A stretch of DNA of 64,000 nt, from the NCBI RefSeq assembly GCF_000181515.1, contig NZ_ABCG01000004.1, positions 24,001 through 88,000 of the forward strand. Reading direction: 5' to 3'. A model generated the notes under the pieces. It was given only the letters and a program-made list of their open reading frames with translations. It was not told the origin of the DNA and did no database searches. Source of the DNA: Erythrobacter sp. SD-21 (GTDB lineage: Bacteria > Pseudomonadota > Alphaproteobacteria > Sphingomonadales > Sphingomonadaceae). The translations under genes were made by a program, and so were the position numbers. Shown here piece after piece: positions 44,134 through 53,073 of this stretch (within the stretch, counting starts at the first letter, position 1; each line of letters starts with the position of its first letter).

Positions 44134-45132
44134 TTAATCCATCGTCACTACGAGCTTGCCGATCGCGCCGCGGTTTTCCAGCTTGGCGATGGCTTCGTGC
44201 GCGCGATCGATGGGGTAGGTTTCGGAAACCAGCGGGTTGATCTTGCCCGCCTTCCACAGGTCGAACAACTCGGCGATATTGGCGTTGTTCTTTTCCGGCT
44301 CGCGCGCGGTGAAGGCGCCCCAGAACACGCCGCGAATGTCGCAGCTTTTCAGGAGCGTAAGGTTCAAGGGCATTTTGGCGATCCCGGCGGGGAAGCCGAT
44401 GACCAGGAAGCGTCCTTCCCACGCGATCGAGCGCAGGGCGGGTTCGGAATAGTCGCCGCCGACGATGTCGTAGACGATGTCCGCGCCATTGGGGCCGACG
44501 GCGGCCTTGAAATCATTCGCGAGCTGTTTGGAGGTATCCTTGTCGAAGGGCGCGCGGGGGTAAATCACCACCTCGTCCGCACCGGCCTGCTTCGCGACCT
44601 CGCCTTTCTCTTCGGTGGAGACGGCTGCGACCACGTGGCAGCCATAGGCTTTGGCGAGTTCGACCGCCGAGAGGCCCACACCGCCTGCCGCGCCGAGCAC
44701 AAGGACGGTCTCGCCCTCCTTGATGTCGCCGCGATCCTTGAGGCCGTGGATGGTCGTGCCATAGGTCATCAGGAGCGCGGAGGCCTGCACCAGATCGATG
44801 CCTTCGGGCACCTCAAACAGGCGAGCCGCGGCCACCGCGACTTTTTCCTGCAGGCCACCATTGCCGACGCCGCAGATCACCCTGTCGCCGACGGCAAAGC
44901 CTTCCACGCCTTCGCCCAGCGCCTCGATTGTGCCGGAAATCTCGCCGCCCGGAGCAAAGGGACGGGGCGGCTTGAACTGATACATGTCACGAATGATCAG
45001 CGTGTCCGGAAAATTGATGGCGCAGGCCGCGACATCGATCAGCACCTCGCCCTTGCCGGGGGTGGGCGCCTCGATGTTCTCGACGACGAGGGTTTCTGGG
45101 CCGCCGGTCTCTTTCGACAGGACTGCTTTCAT
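44134..45132 (-). CDS. Zinc-independent NADPH:quinone oxidoreductase
   Basis: 332 residues of the MDR superfamily. GROES-like N-terminal domain ([15 protein letters not shown]) and NADPH motif [15 protein letters not shown]. The zinc-binding Cys/His residues of alcohol dehydrogenases are missing, as in the QOR group. The start overlaps the end of leuD by 4 nt, so it is transcribed with the leucine genes although it has no known role in leucine synthesis. Confidence 0.88.
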   Translation of the reverse strand: MKAVLSKETGGPETLVVENIEAPTPGKGEVLIDVAACAINFPDTLIIRDMYQFKPPRPFAPGGEISGTIEALGEGVEGFAVGDRVICGVGNGGLQEKVAVAAARLFEVPEGIDLVQASALLMTYGTTIHGLKDRGDIKEGETVLVLGAAGGVGLSAVELAKAYGCHVVAAVSTEEKGEVAKQAGADEVVIYPRAPFDKDTSKQLANDFKAAVGPNGADIVYDIVGGDYSEPALRSIAWEGRFLVIGFPAGIAKMPLNLTLLKSCDIRGVFWGAFTAREPEKNNANIAELFDLWKAGKINPLVSETYPIDRAHEAIAKLENRGAIGKLVVTMD

Positions 45133-45740
45133 GCGTGCTCTCTCCGGTTTCGTGTCGGCGCGTCCAGCCAGGGAAGGCTGTCGGCGCGCTCTTTCTCATG
45201 CGTTTCAATTGCTGCATCGCGTTCCAGCGTCAGGCCGATCTCGTCGAGACCGTTGAGGAGGCAATGCTTGCGAAAAGGATCCACTTCGAAGGCGAAGCGA
45301 TCCTGGAAGGGGGTGGTGACGAACTGGTTCTCAAGGTCGATGGTGATGGGGTGGTCCTTGGCAACCTCCAGCAAGCGGTCGACCTGCTCCTGCGGCAGTT
45401 CGACCGCAAGGATGCCGTTCTTGAAGGCGTTGCCCGAGAAGATGTCCGAGAAGCTTGGCGCGATCACGGCGGTAAGCCCCATGTCGAGCATTGCCCATGC
45501 GGCGTGCTCGCGGCTGGAGCCGCAACCGAAATTATCGCCCGCGATCAGGATTGGCGCACCGGCGAAATCCTCGACATCGAAGGGGTTTCCAGGCGTCTGG
45601 CGGATCGACTCGAACGCGCCCTTGCCAAGCCCCTCGCGACTGACCGTCTTCAGCCAGTGTGCGGGAATGATGACATCGGTGTCGACATTCTTGAGGCCCA
45701 GCGGGATCGCCCGGCCCGAAATGGTCGACACCTGTTTCAT
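45129..45740 (-). CDS. leuD: 3-isopropylmalate dehydratase small subunit
   Basis: 203 residues from ATG 45740, which overlaps the stop of the small upstream ORF (TGATG). Signatures: [19 protein letters not shown] near the N-terminus and [18 protein letters not shown] in the middle. With LeuC it isomerises 2- to 3-isopropylmalate in leucine biosynthesis. Confidence 0.95.
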   Translation of the reverse strand: MKQVSTISGRAIPLGLKNVDTDVIIPAHWLKTVSREGLGKGAFESIRQTPGNPFDVEDFAGAPILIAGDNFGCGSSREHAAWAMLDMGLTAVIAPSFSDIFSGNAFKNGILAVELPQEQVDRLLEVAKDHPITIDLENQFVTTPFQDRFAFEVDPFRKHCLLNGLDEIGLTLERDAAIETHEKERADSLPWLDAPTRNRREHA

Positions 45741-45898
45741 CAATCGGTCTCCGGTTTCTCGCCCGACGGGATCGGCCCGGGCTGTTCGGGTTGGTTCTTC
45801 TTTTCACGGCGCTTGTTCGCATAGAGAAGCGCGGCGGCGATGGCGGCGGAACCGATCGCACCTGCGATGGCGGCCTTGCCTTTGGGGAGTTTGGTCAT
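45740..45898 (-). CDS. Small membrane-anchored protein between leuC and leuD
   Basis: 52 residues from ATG 45898. One hydrophobic segment ([20 protein letters not shown]) is followed by a basic patch (NKRREKKN) and a Pro/Glu-rich tail. Stop overlaps the leuD start, so it is translationally coupled. Function unknown. Confidence 0.6.
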   Translation of the reverse strand: MTKLPKGKAAIAGAIGSAAIAAALLYANKRREKKNQPEQPGPIPSGEKPETD

Positions 45899-45937
45899 GA
45901 CCCCCTCATGGTGTTTGCGCGAGGCGAGGGCAAGGGG

Positions 45938-47374
45938 TCACACGTCCAACAGCTTGCGGACATCGGTAAGCCGTCCGGTCACGGCAGCGGCGGCGGCCAT
46001 GGCGGGGCTGAGCAAGTGCGTGCGCGAGCCCGGCCCCTGTCTGCCGACGAAATTTCGGTTGGAAGTCGAGGCGCAGCGTTCGCCCGGCGGGACCTTGTCG
46101 GGGTTCATCGCGAGGCAGGCCGAACAGCCCGGCTCGCGCCATTCGAAACCGGCGTCTGTAAAGATGCGATCAAGCCCCTCTTCCTCGGCCTGCCGCTTGA
46201 CGAGGCCTGATCCCGGTACGGCGATGGCCCAGCGCACGTTGTGTGCCTTTGTGCGCCCCTTGAGGATCGCTGCGGCCGCGCGCAGATCCTCGATCCGGCT
46301 GTTGGTGCAGGAGCCGATGAAAATGTTTTCGACCTCGACTTGCTCCAGCGGCATGCCCGGGGAAAGGCCCATGTAGTCGAGGCTCTTGCGCGCCGCTTCC
46401 TGCTTGGACAGGTCGGCGAAACTTTCGGGCGCAGGCACCTCGCCGCCAATAGGCACGACGTCCTCGGGACTGGTGCCCCAGGTGACCGTCGGCTCGACGT
46501 GCGACGCATCGATCACGACGGACTTGTCGAAGGTGGCGCATTCGTCGGTGGCGAGCGAGCGCCACCAATCGACCGCCTTGTCCCACGCTTCGTCCGTAGG
46601 CGCATAGGGGCGGCCTTCGAGGTAATCGAATACGGTCTGGTCTGGCGCGATGAGCCCGGCGCGCGCGCCGCCCTCAATGCTCATGTTGCAAACGGTCAGG
46701 CGGCCTTCGACGCTCATCCGCTCGAACACCGGCCCTCGGTATTCGATGACGTGGCCCGTGCCGCCCGCCGTGCCGATCACGCCGATGATGTGAAGGATCA
46801 GATCCTTGGGCGTCACGCCGGGGCCAAGTTCGCCTTCGACACGCACTTCCATGGTCTTGCTCGGGCGCAGGAGCAGGGTCTGCGTGGCGAGGACGTGCTC
46901 GACCTCGCTGGTGCCGATCCCGAAGGCGAGCGCGCCGATACCGCCATGCGCGGCGGTGTGGCTGTCGCCGCACACGATGGTCGTGCCGGGAAGCGAGAAA
47001 CCCTGCTCGGGCCCGACAACATGGACGATGCCCTGCTCGGGCGCGACCGCGTCGATATATTCGATGCCGAAAGAAGGCGCGTTGGCCTCAAGCGCGGCCA
47101 GCTGCGCGGCGCTTTGCGCATCGGCGACCGGCAGGCGGGAGCCGTCGGGCGCGAGGCGCGGCGTGGTTGGAAGGTTATGATCAGGAACCGCGAGGGTCAG
47201 GTCTGGCCGGCGCACTTTGCGGCCTGAGAGTCGCAATGCTTCGAATGCCTGCGGGCTGGTGACTTCATGGACGAGGTGCCGGTCGATGTAGATCAGGCAG
47301 GTGCCATCCTCCTGCCGTTCGACGACATGGGCGTCCCAGATTTTCTCGTACAGAGTGCGCGGTTTGCTCGGCAT
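45938..47374 (-). CDS. leuC: 3-isopropylmalate dehydratase large subunit
   Basis: 478 residues from ATG 47374 ([18 protein letters not shown]); the 20-codon extension upstream lacks support. The [4Fe-4S] cysteines are in IGSCTNSR and [31 protein letters not shown] and [12 protein letters not shown] are aconitase-family motifs. First gene of leuC-orf-leuD-qor. Confidence 0.96.
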   Translation of the reverse strand: MPSKPRTLYEKIWDAHVVERQEDGTCLIYIDRHLVHEVTSPQAFEALRLSGRKVRRPDLTLAVPDHNLPTTPRLAPDGSRLPVADAQSAAQLAALEANAPSFGIEYIDAVAPEQGIVHVVGPEQGFSLPGTTIVCGDSHTAAHGGIGALAFGIGTSEVEHVLATQTLLLRPSKTMEVRVEGELGPGVTPKDLILHIIGVIGTAGGTGHVIEYRGPVFERMSVEGRLTVCNMSIEGGARAGLIAPDQTVFDYLEGRPYAPTDEAWDKAVDWWRSLATDECATFDKSVVIDASHVEPTVTWGTSPEDVVPIGGEVPAPESFADLSKQEAARKSLDYMGLSPGMPLEQVEVENIFIGSCTNSRIEDLRAAAAILKGRTKAHNVRWAIAVPGSGLVKRQAEEEGLDRIFTDAGFEWREPGCSACLAMNPDKVPPGERCASTSNRNFVGRQGPGSRTHLLSPAMAAAAAVTGRLTDVRKLLDV

Positions 47375-47464
47375 ACCCGACCTTGTGCTCCCGGATCGGG
47401 ACGGGCGCAAAAAGGTAAATCCAGAGTCTTCCAAACTTCATCTTTCTGTGCTTTACTTACACTC

Positions 47465-47884
47465 ATGTCAGCAAAGCCATTCTCCTTTCCGATCAAGGTC
47501 CTGCCCACCGATATCGATTTCATGGGCCACGTGAACAACGCGCGCTACCTGAACTGGGTGCAGGATACGGTGCTGGCGCACTGGCAGAAACTCGCGCCTG
47601 CCGAGGAAGTGGCGAGCAAGGCGTGGGTCGCGCTCAAGCACGAGATCACCTATCGCAAACCGGCTTTCCTCGATGACGAGGTGATTGCCGAAACCGTGCT
47701 CGAAAAGATCAAGGGCGCGCGCAGTTTCTACAACACGGTGATTCGCCGCGGCGAGGACGTGCTGGCCGAAGTGAAGAGCATGTGGTGCTGCCTCGACAGC
47801 GACACCCACCGGCCCGCGCGCATCAGCGCCGAAGTGGCGGAGCGGTATTTCGGCATCACCCGCAAGGGCGCTACGGCCGAGTAA
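47465..47884 (+). CDS. Hotdog-fold acyl-CoA thioesterase
   Basis: 139 residues from ATG 47465, divergent from leuC. The 4-hydroxybenzoyl-CoA thioesterase-type motif DIDFMGHVNNARYLNW places the catalytic Asp near residue 15. Similar to YbgC/FcbC enzymes that hydrolyse short- or medium-chain acyl-CoA. crtZ follows by 38 nt on the same strand. Confidence 0.85.
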   Translation: MSAKPFSFPIKVLPTDIDFMGHVNNARYLNWVQDTVLAHWQKLAPAEEVASKAWVALKHEITYRKPAFLDDEVIAETVLEKIKGARSFYNTVIRRGEDVLAEVKSMWCCLDSDTHRPARISAEVAERYFGITRKGATAE

Positions 47885-47922
47885 CCTTTGCGCTGCCCCG
47901 GTGCAGCGCCTATATCGTGGCC

Positions 47923-48441
47923 ATGGAAATTCTCGTCCCCGTCCTGATCGTAATTGCGACCGTGCTTGGCATGGAATGGGTTGCGTGGGCGAGCCACAAA
48001 TACATCATGCACGGCTCCGGCTGGGGTTGGCACCGCGACCACCACGAACCGCACGACAACGTCCTCGAAAAGAACGATCTCTACGCCATCGTCGGCGCGG
48101 CAATGAGCATTTCGATGTTCGCGCTTGGCAGCGAAGTGGTGCTGGGCGAGAACGCCTGGTGGCCAGCCACATTCATCGGCATCGGCATCCTCATCTACGG
48201 AATTGTTTATACGCTGGTCCACGACGGCCTCGTCCACCAGCGCTATTTCCGCTGGGTGCCGAAGAAGGGCTATGCCAAGCGGCTGGTACAGGCACACAAG
48301 CTACACCATGCGACCATCGGCAAGGAAGGCGGGGTGAGCTTCGGCTTCATCCTCGCCGCCGATCCGGCCAAGCTGAAGGCGGAATTGAAGCGCCAGCGTG
48401 AGGCAGGCGAAGCCGTAGTACGCGAAAGCGCCGGAACGTAG
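47923..48441 (+). CDS. crtZ: Beta-carotene hydroxylase
   Basis: 172 residues, ATG 47923. All four His motifs of CrtZ/fatty acid hydroxylases are present: HKYIMHG, HRDHHEPHDN, HDGLVHQRY and HKLHHA, within a membrane protein of about four helices. It hydroxylates the beta-ionone rings of carotenoids to give zeaxanthin-type pigments, as expected of yellow-orange Erythrobacteraceae. The rest of the carotenoid pathway is not in view. Confidence 0.92.
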   Translation: MEILVPVLIVIATVLGMEWVAWASHKYIMHGSGWGWHRDHHEPHDNVLEKNDLYAIVGAAMSISMFALGSEVVLGENAWWPATFIGIGILIYGIVYTLVHDGLVHQRYFRWVPKKGYAKRLVQAHKLHHATIGKEGGVSFGFILAADPAKLKAELKRQREAGEAVVRESAGT

Positions 48442-48478
48442 AGAAGCCCCGGCGCTTCGCTCGATCGCTTGTGCGATC

Positions 48479-48637
48479 CTATCGCGCGTAATTCACATAC
48501 AGTCCGTGGATCAGACCCGGGATGAAGCCGAGCAGGGTCAGCACGAGATTGATCAGCGTCGTCTTGCCGAGCCCATGCTTGGCTGCAACGCCGAGCGGGG
48601 GCAGCAGGATCGTCGCGATCAGGATGAGAATAGCCAT
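48479..48637 (-). CDS. YqaE/Pmp3 family small membrane protein
   Basis: 52 residues from ATG 48637, supported by AAAGGAC 8 nt upstream. Two helices with the family hallmark ILLPPLGVAAKHGLG and LLGFIPGLIHGLYV. Members are stress-induced membrane proteins thought to influence membrane potential or salt tolerance. Confidence 0.9.
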   Translation of the reverse strand: MAILILIATILLPPLGVAAKHGLGKTTLINLVLTLLGFIPGLIHGLYVNYAR

Positions 48638-48712
48638 GGAAGAGTGTCCTTTCGTTCGCCCTCCCGTCGTATGTCTTATCAATGGTCTGGACGTCGCCGG
48701 GTTCCTTCAAAC

Positions 48713-49060
48713 CTATTCGTTGCGGGTGGCGATCCACGCGCCGGCGATCACCAGTATGGCGATGGAGATGTAGTAATAGGGCGCGCCGAGCGTGTACCAA
48801 GTCACCACCGCGCCCACCGCCATTGCGCCGATCGCCATGGTCTTGGCCGGCCGGCTGATCGCGCGGCGTTCGCGCCAGTCCTGCACCTGCGGACCCCAAT
48901 GGGGATGATCGAGGATCTTCCGTTCGAGTTCGGGGCTGGAACGGGCGAAGAAATAGACTGCCACCAGCAGGAAGGGGACGGTCGGCATGATCGGCAGGAC
49001 CGCGCCGATGAGGGCCAGCGCCGAGGCGATATAGCCCAGGACACGATAGGCCAGCCGCAT
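48713..49060 (-). CDS. DUF454 (YbaN family) inner-membrane protein
   Basis: 115 residues. The start RLAYRVLGYIASALALIGAV and PTVPFLLVAVYFFARSSPEL are characteristic of DUF454, followed by HPHWGPQVQDW and two more helices. Its physiological role is not known. It follows the sufE gene after one base. Confidence 0.9.
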   Translation of the reverse strand: MRLAYRVLGYIASALALIGAVLPIMPTVPFLLVAVYFFARSSPELERKILDHPHWGPQVQDWRERRAISRPAKTMAIGAMAVGAVVTWYTLGAPYYYISIAILVIAGAWIATRNE

Positions 49061-49061
49061 A

Positions 49062-49469
49062 TCAAACGTCCGCGATCCGGGCGGCGTGCTCCTTTACCAG
49101 CGCGATCATGTTGGGCACGCCTTGCGTGCGGTTGCTTGAAAGCTGGTTCTTCAGATCGAAGGGCTGGAGCGCCTCGTGGATGTCCATCGCGGCAACCTCG
49201 CTCGCCGGCTTGTCCTGGACGGCAGCGATGACCAGCGCGACGATGCCCTTGGTGATCGCGGCGTTGCTGTCGGCAAGGAAGTGCAGGCGCTCGGCATCGC
49301 CGGTGGGATAGACCCAGACGCTGGCCGAACAGCCGCGCACAAGCGTGGCGTCGGTCTTCAGCGCTTTGGGCATCTCATCGAGCTCGCGGCCCAGTTCGAT
49401 CAGCAGGCGATAGCGTTCGTCGCCTTCGAGGAAGTCGTATTCTTCGGCTATGTCGGAAAGGGTTCGCAT
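49062..49469 (-). CDS. sufE: SufE family sulfur acceptor protein
   Basis: 135 residues from ATG 49469; the extension to 49559 overlaps the neighbouring small gene and reads as low-complexity. Core motif VRGCSASVWVYP contains the sulfur-accepting Cys, and IEEY-like helices plus FDLKNQLSSNRTQGVPNM end the protein. It activates the cysteine desulfurase SufS for iron-sulfur assembly. Confidence 0.92.
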   Translation of the reverse strand: MRTLSDIAEEYDFLEGDERYRLLIELGRELDEMPKALKTDATLVRGCSASVWVYPTGDAERLHFLADSNAAITKGIVALVIAAVQDKPASEVAAMDIHEALQPFDLKNQLSSNRTQGVPNMIALVKEHAARIADV

Positions 49470-49512
49470 GGCGGCGCGCTCTAGCGAGCCGTAGGCTTTG
49501 CGTCCATCGTGC

Positions 49513-49686
49513 TCAGCCGGCGAGGCCGCCGGGGCGGGTGAAAGCGTGGTAGATGACATAGATCCAGCTGATGAAGCCGTGGAAGATCGCCCAAAGGATC
49601 GACTGGTTCTGCGACCAGGAGATCGCCACCGCGATCGCGCTGCCGAGACCGATGCCGGCCTTGGCGGCGTCGGTTCCGCCGCTCAC
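49513..49686 (-). CDS. Small membrane protein at the end of the psp gene array
   Basis: 57 residues, GTG start at 49686. A glycine-rich N-terminus precedes a hydrophobic stretch (SILWAIFHGFISWIYVIYHAF). The start overlaps the stop of the upstream small gene by 4 nt, so it belongs to the psp operon. It lacks the coiled-coil ERI motif of its neighbours. Function unknown. Confidence 0.6.
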   Translation of the reverse strand: MSGGTDAAKAGIGLGSAIAVAISWSQNQSILWAIFHGFISWIYVIYHAFTRPGGLAG

Positions 49687-49919
49687 AGGTCGACCCCGCT
49701 GGCGATGTTTTCGAGTTTCCTGATGCGTTCTTTCAGGTCGGCCAGCTCGATGCGGGCGGCGCCCATGGACGAGCCTTCTTCGGCACGCGGGCCGCTGTGG
49801 CCTTCAAGCTCGCTGCGTTTGAGATCCAGCCAGCCCTGCCAGCCGCGCAGCATGGCCGCAGCCACGATAAGCAGGCCGGTGAGAGCCGCTGCCGCAATGA
49901 TGATTGTCGGGTCGAACAT
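49683..49919 (-). CDS. PspB-like small membrane protein (array member 5)
   Basis: 78 residues. An N-terminal membrane helix (TIIIAAAALTGLLIVAAAM) is followed by a charged region and a C-terminal coiled coil ending ELADLKERIRKLENIASGVDL, the same layout as PspB (helix, then ...RIxxLExI). It is shorter than the other members. Confidence 0.65.
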   Translation of the reverse strand: MFDPTIIIAAAALTGLLIVAAAMLRGWQGWLDLKRSELEGHSGPRAEEGSSMGAARIELADLKERIRKLENIASGVDL

Positions 49920-49960
49920 TTTCCCTATGTCCTCCTTGAACCTGTCTGTTTCCTGCCGCC

Positions 49961-50248
49961 TCAGTCGGCCTGCCTGTCCCGCAGAGCTTCAATCTCGGCG
50001 GAAATCCTCTTGGTTTCCTGCGCGTCGAGCGAATTGCCGTCGGTGGCGATCCGTTCCAACACCTTTATGCGTTCGCGCAGGGCCTCGATTTCCTTCTCTG
50101 TTTCCGCATCGCGAGCCTGCGGCGCGTAATGCTCGTTGCCTTCCTTGTCTGTCAGCACGCCGCGCTCCGCCCGGTGGCGGGCCTTGGCCATCTGAACCAC
50201 GCCCCACACCACAACGGCGATCACGGCTACGATGGCCCAACTGCTCAC
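49961..50248 (-). CDS. PspB-like small membrane protein (array member 4)
   Basis: 95 residues. Membrane helix at 4-20 (AIVAVIAVVVWGVVQMA), a charged linker, then EKEIEALRERIKVLERIATD, followed by IEALRD. The motif LERIATD...IExLRD recurs in the neighbours. Start overlaps the upstream stop by 4 nt. Confidence 0.7.
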   Translation of the reverse strand: MSSWAIVAVIAVVVWGVVQMAKARHRAERGVLTDKEGNEHYAPQARDAETEKEIEALRERIKVLERIATDGNSLDAQETKRISAEIEALRDRQAD

Positions 50249-50541
50249 GACGCCTTCTCCTCGGCCGCGTCGAGCTGGCGCAGCTCCTCGATCTGCGAGG
50301 CGAGCGCATGGTTGCTGTCGGTCGCGATCCGTTCGAGCACGCGAACGCGCTCTTCCATCTTGGAATAGTCGCCGTTCTCAAAGCGGGCCTGCTGCGCCTT
50401 GGCTTCCTCGATCCGCGCCTTCATCTCCAGCTTGCGTTCGTCATGGCGAAGCTGGCTGCGGTGGTGGAAGAGACCGGCACTAAGCCCCATGATAATAATC
50501 GAGAGAATGAAGCCGAAAATCATGATCAATTCGAGGTCCAT
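50245..50541 (-). CDS. PspB-like small membrane protein (array member 3)
   Basis: 98 residues. Membrane helix at about 5-25, basic and coiled-coil middle, then MEERVRVLERIATDSNHALA and QIEELRQ. Shares one base with the upstream stop. Resembles PspB in topology: N-terminal helix with a cytoplasmic coiled coil. Confidence 0.7.
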   Translation of the reverse strand: MDLELIMIFGFILSIIIMGLSAGLFHHRSQLRHDERKLEMKARIEEAKAQQARFENGDYSKMEERVRVLERIATDSNHALASQIEELRQLDAAEEKAS

Positions 50542-50849
50542 CAGTTGGCCTCCGACTTGTCGCGCAGCTGCTCGATCTCGCTGGTGAGATGGTAGCCGCT
50601 ATCGGTCACGATGCGCTCGACATTGCCGAGCCGGTCCTTGAGCGAGCCGAGTTCGGCACGCAGTTCGGCGTTTTCCTGGGTGAGCAGCTTGACCCGCTCC
50701 ACCGCCTGGTCGTTCTTGGGATAGACCGCCTTGCCCCAACTATTTTCCAGCGGATAGCCGTTCTTCATCCGCATCCAAGTGTTTGTAATCCAACCGCCCG
50801 TAATGATGGCGACGCCCGCGATGATCGCGGTTTCGGATAGGAATTCCAT
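50541..50849 (-). CDS. PspB-like small membrane protein (array member 2)
   Basis: 102 residues. Membrane helix near 7-24, then a coiled coil with LTQENAELRAELGSLKDRLG and the shared motif VERIVTDSGYHLTSEIEQLRD. Overlaps both neighbours by one base. Confidence 0.7.
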   Translation of the reverse strand: MEFLSETAIIAGVAIITGGWITNTWMRMKNGYPLENSWGKAVYPKNDQAVERVKLLTQENAELRAELGSLKDRLGNVERIVTDSGYHLTSEIEQLRDKSEAN

Positions 50850-51157
50850 TATACGCTCTCCTTCGAGATACTGTCGATGGACACGCCGCTGTCCGCCTCG
50901 TCCACCCGGCGCTCGTCGCGCAGGGCCTCGATCTGGGTGGCGACGTCATAGCCCTTATCGGTGACGATGCGTTCGAGGACGCGGACGCGGTCCTCAAGCT
51001 GTGCCACGCGGCTGGCGTATTGCGCGGCCTGTTCGGCCGTCTGGCTCGCGGTCGCCTCGATCCGTTTTTCTTCGAGTGACTTCTGGTGCTTGGACCAGAC
51101 GATGAACGCAACCATCAGGAAAGGCGCCAGCGGTATCAGTAAAGCCATGTCGAACAT
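50849..51157 (-). CDS. PspB-like small membrane protein (array member 1)
   Basis: 102 residues. Membrane helix near 4-21 (MALLIPLAPFLMVAFIVW), an Ala/Gln-rich coiled coil, then DRVRVLERIVTDKGYDVA and QIEALRDER. It follows pspC by 32 nt and begins the array of overlapping paralogues. Confidence 0.7.
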   Translation of the reverse strand: MFDMALLIPLAPFLMVAFIVWSKHQKSLEEKRIEATASQTAEQAAQYASRVAQLEDRVRVLERIVTDKGYDVATQIEALRDERRVDEADSGVSIDSISKESV

Positions 51158-51189
51158 TGTCTTGTTATCCCCTCAAATGGCTGGCGCGC

Positions 51190-51567
51190 TTAGCGGAGCC
51201 GTTCGATTTCGGCCGTCAGGCGCGGATTGCTGCTGACGTAGTAGGTTTCGACCTCGGCCAGGCGGCGATCAACGTCCTTCATCTTGGCGCGGATTTCGCG
51301 GGCTGTGCGCTTCGGATTCTGGCGCACGCGCTGCCAGTAACGCTGCTCGTCCGGTTCCGAATAGAGATGCGCGGGCTTCTTGTTGAGCAGGATGCCGGCC
51401 AGGAAGTAGAACGGGATCGTCGAGCCGCCGCTGATGAATGTAAGGGCAAGGAAGCCAAGGCGAACCCAGAAGGCATCGACGCCGGTATAATCCGCGATGC
51501 CCGAGCACACGCCCATCAGCTTCGCATTCTGCTTGTCGCGATAGAGGGTGGTACGGGGGCTATTCAC
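51190..51567 (-). CDS. pspC: Phage shock protein C
   Basis: 125 residues. The PspC domain opens LYRDKQNAKLMGVCSGIADY, then VRLGFLALTF and a second membrane segment (IPFYFLAGILLNKKP). The C-terminal cytoplasmic part carries VETYYVSSNPRLTAEIERLR, similar to the motif of the small array proteins. PspC senses envelope stress together with PspB. Start overlaps pspB by 4 nt. Confidence 0.93.
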   Translation of the reverse strand: MNSPRTTLYRDKQNAKLMGVCSGIADYTGVDAFWVRLGFLALTFISGGSTIPFYFLAGILLNKKPAHLYSEPDEQRYWQRVRQNPKRTAREIRAKMKDVDRRLAEVETYYVSSNPRLTAEIERLR

Positions 51568-51860
51568 TTTGCTGCTCCTTTTTTCTCGGCGATGAGCTGC
51601 TCGAGTTCGCGCAGCTGCTGGTTGTCCTGTTCGCTGTCGTGGACGAGGCGCGCGGGACGAAAATCGGGATTGTCGGATGCGACAAGGCGCTCGACCGTGT
51701 CCATCCGCTCGTCGAGGCGCTTGGCGAGGTTGTAGAGTTCCTCGAGCAGGGCCTCGTCATCGGTGGTGATGGTCGCCGAGGTCTTCCACTTTGTGATGTA
51801 ATGGAGCACGATCCACGGCAAGGCGATGAAGATGGCGACAATGGCTAGTACTTCTTCCAC
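51564..51860 (-). CDS. pspB: Phage shock protein B
   Basis: 98 residues. One membrane helix (VLAIVAIFIALPWIVLHYI), linker, then LYNLAKRLDERMDTVERLVASDNPDFRP, matching the PspB C-terminal signature (xRIxxLExILDxxxPxWR). It lies 3 nt after pspA. Confidence 0.88.
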   Translation of the reverse strand: MEEVLAIVAIFIALPWIVLHYITKWKTSATITTDDEALLEELYNLAKRLDERMDTVERLVASDNPDFRPARLVHDSEQDNQQLRELEQLIAEKKGAAK

Positions 51861-51863
51861 GGA

Positions 51864-52553
51864 TCAATCCTCTTTCTGGGCGTCGTCGTTCATGCCGAGC
51901 GCCTTTTTCATTTCGGCGAGTTCATCGTCGATCGCATCGGCGCCTTCCAGCGCGGCGATCTCGTCTGCGAGGCTCGGCTTGCTGTTGCCTTCGATGGCCA
52001 GTGCATCGGCGCGGCCCTCGGCATAGTCGACGCGGCGTTCGAGCTGGTCGAACCGGCTCAGCGCGTCGTCGACCCGGTCTTCGGTCATCAGGCTGCGCAG
52101 CTTAACGCGATTCTCGGCGCTTTCGAGACGCGCCGCGATGGCGGTCTGGCGGCTGCGGGCTTCGCGCAGGCGGTTCTGCAGCTTGTGAATGTCCTTCTCA
52201 TAGGCACGCAGCGCATCGTCTAGCACCGAGATTTCCTGCTTAAGCTGGTCGGCCATGTCGGCGGCCTTCTTCTTTTCAATCAGAGCGGCACGTGCAAGGT
52301 CCTCGCGGTCCTTCGACAGCGCGAGCTGCGCCTTCTCGCCCCAGTCGGCCTGGAGCTTGTCCAGCTTCACCGTGTGGCGGTGCATTTCCTTCTGGTCGGC
52401 AATGGTGCGCGCCGCGCTGGCGCGGACCTCGACGAGCGTTTCCTCCATCTCGAGGATGATCATGCGGATCATCTTCTGCGGGTCGTCCGCCTTGTCGAGC
52501 ATGTCGTTGAAATTGGCCGCGATGATGTCGCGGGTACGGCTGAAGATTCCCAT
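51864..52553 (-). CDS. pspA: Phage shock protein A
   Basis: 229 residues from ATG 52553 (GGAG 8 nt upstream); the frame stays open to 52766 but that stretch is low-quality coding. The start GIFSRTRDIIAANFNDMLDK is the PspA amphipathic helix and helix 1. Long coiled coils follow. PspA is an ESCRT-III-like protein that coats damaged inner membrane and, in enterobacteria, inhibits PspF. Confidence 0.95.
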   Translation of the reverse strand: MGIFSRTRDIIAANFNDMLDKADDPQKMIRMIILEMEETLVEVRASAARTIADQKEMHRHTVKLDKLQADWGEKAQLALSKDREDLARAALIEKKKAADMADQLKQEISVLDDALRAYEKDIHKLQNRLREARSRQTAIAARLESAENRVKLRSLMTEDRVDDALSRFDQLERRVDYAEGRADALAIEGNSKPSLADEIAALEGADAIDDELAEMKKALGMNDDAQKED

Positions 52554-52762
52554 CAAAGGTGCTCCACTGGAGAAAAAGTCTTGGGCCCGGCCTGGTCCCT
52601 TGCCCTGGGTCGGCGTAGGCGAACGACGGAGCCGTTCTACCTCACTGTCGAGCCGCGACAAGGTTACGCGGTTGGGGCGGGCCGAAGCGCCTGAAGCGCG
52701 AGGGGTGCGCTGGGGACTGTCGGGAGACAGGCGCTCCGGCCCGAGGGGGTGCTTGTTTTCAG

Positions 52763-52915
52763 TCACGCGATTTCCATCTGCTGGATCGCGGCGAGCGCCG
52801 GCATCGGCGTCGTCACTGCAATCTGCGAGCTCAGAGCCACGAAGGCGGTCATCATCGCGATGCTTGCGAGGGCGGCCTTGCCGAGCGTGGTGCTGAAGAA
52901 CTGGCGGTTATACAT
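52763..52915 (-). CDS. Short exported peptide heading the psp transcript
   Basis: 50 residues from ATG 52915, with GGGAGG 6 nt upstream. The sequence is a short basic start (MYNRQFFSTTLGKAALA), a hydrophobic stretch (SIAMMTAFVALSSQI) and a possible signal-peptidase site near MPALAA. It lies between the sigma-54 promoter and pspA, so it is the first product of the operon. No family was recognised. Confidence 0.6.
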   Translation of the reverse strand: MYNRQFFSTTLGKAALASIAMMTAFVALSSQIAVTTPMPALAAIQQMEIA

Positions 52916-52957
52916 GTTTGTCCTCCCTTGGACGAATGTGCTTGTTGCCCCCTGTTC

Positions 52958-52974
52958 AGCAAGCGGCGTGCCAA
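52958..52974 (-). promoter_or_regulatory. Sigma-54 promoter of the psp operon
   Basis: On the minus strand TTGGCACGCCGCTTGCT matches YTGGCACGRNNNTTGCW at all but one position, with -24 GG at 52972-52971 and -12 GC at 52960-52959. It lies about 43 nt before the small exported ORF. The neighbouring divergent gene encodes the sigma-54 activator PspF, which fits. Confidence 0.85.
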
Positions 52975-53073
52975 ACTCGATTTTCGGGAGATTTTCGCGG
53001 CTTTGGCATTTATCGACCAACGACATGATGGCGGCTATTGCCAACCCTTGGTGTAAAATCCTATATCTTGGGT

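Noticed and set aside
52554-52766. 71-residue N-terminal extension of PspA
   Set aside because: The canonical PspA start with a ribosome binding site is at 52553, and the extension is Arg/Pro/Ser-rich without similarity to PspA.
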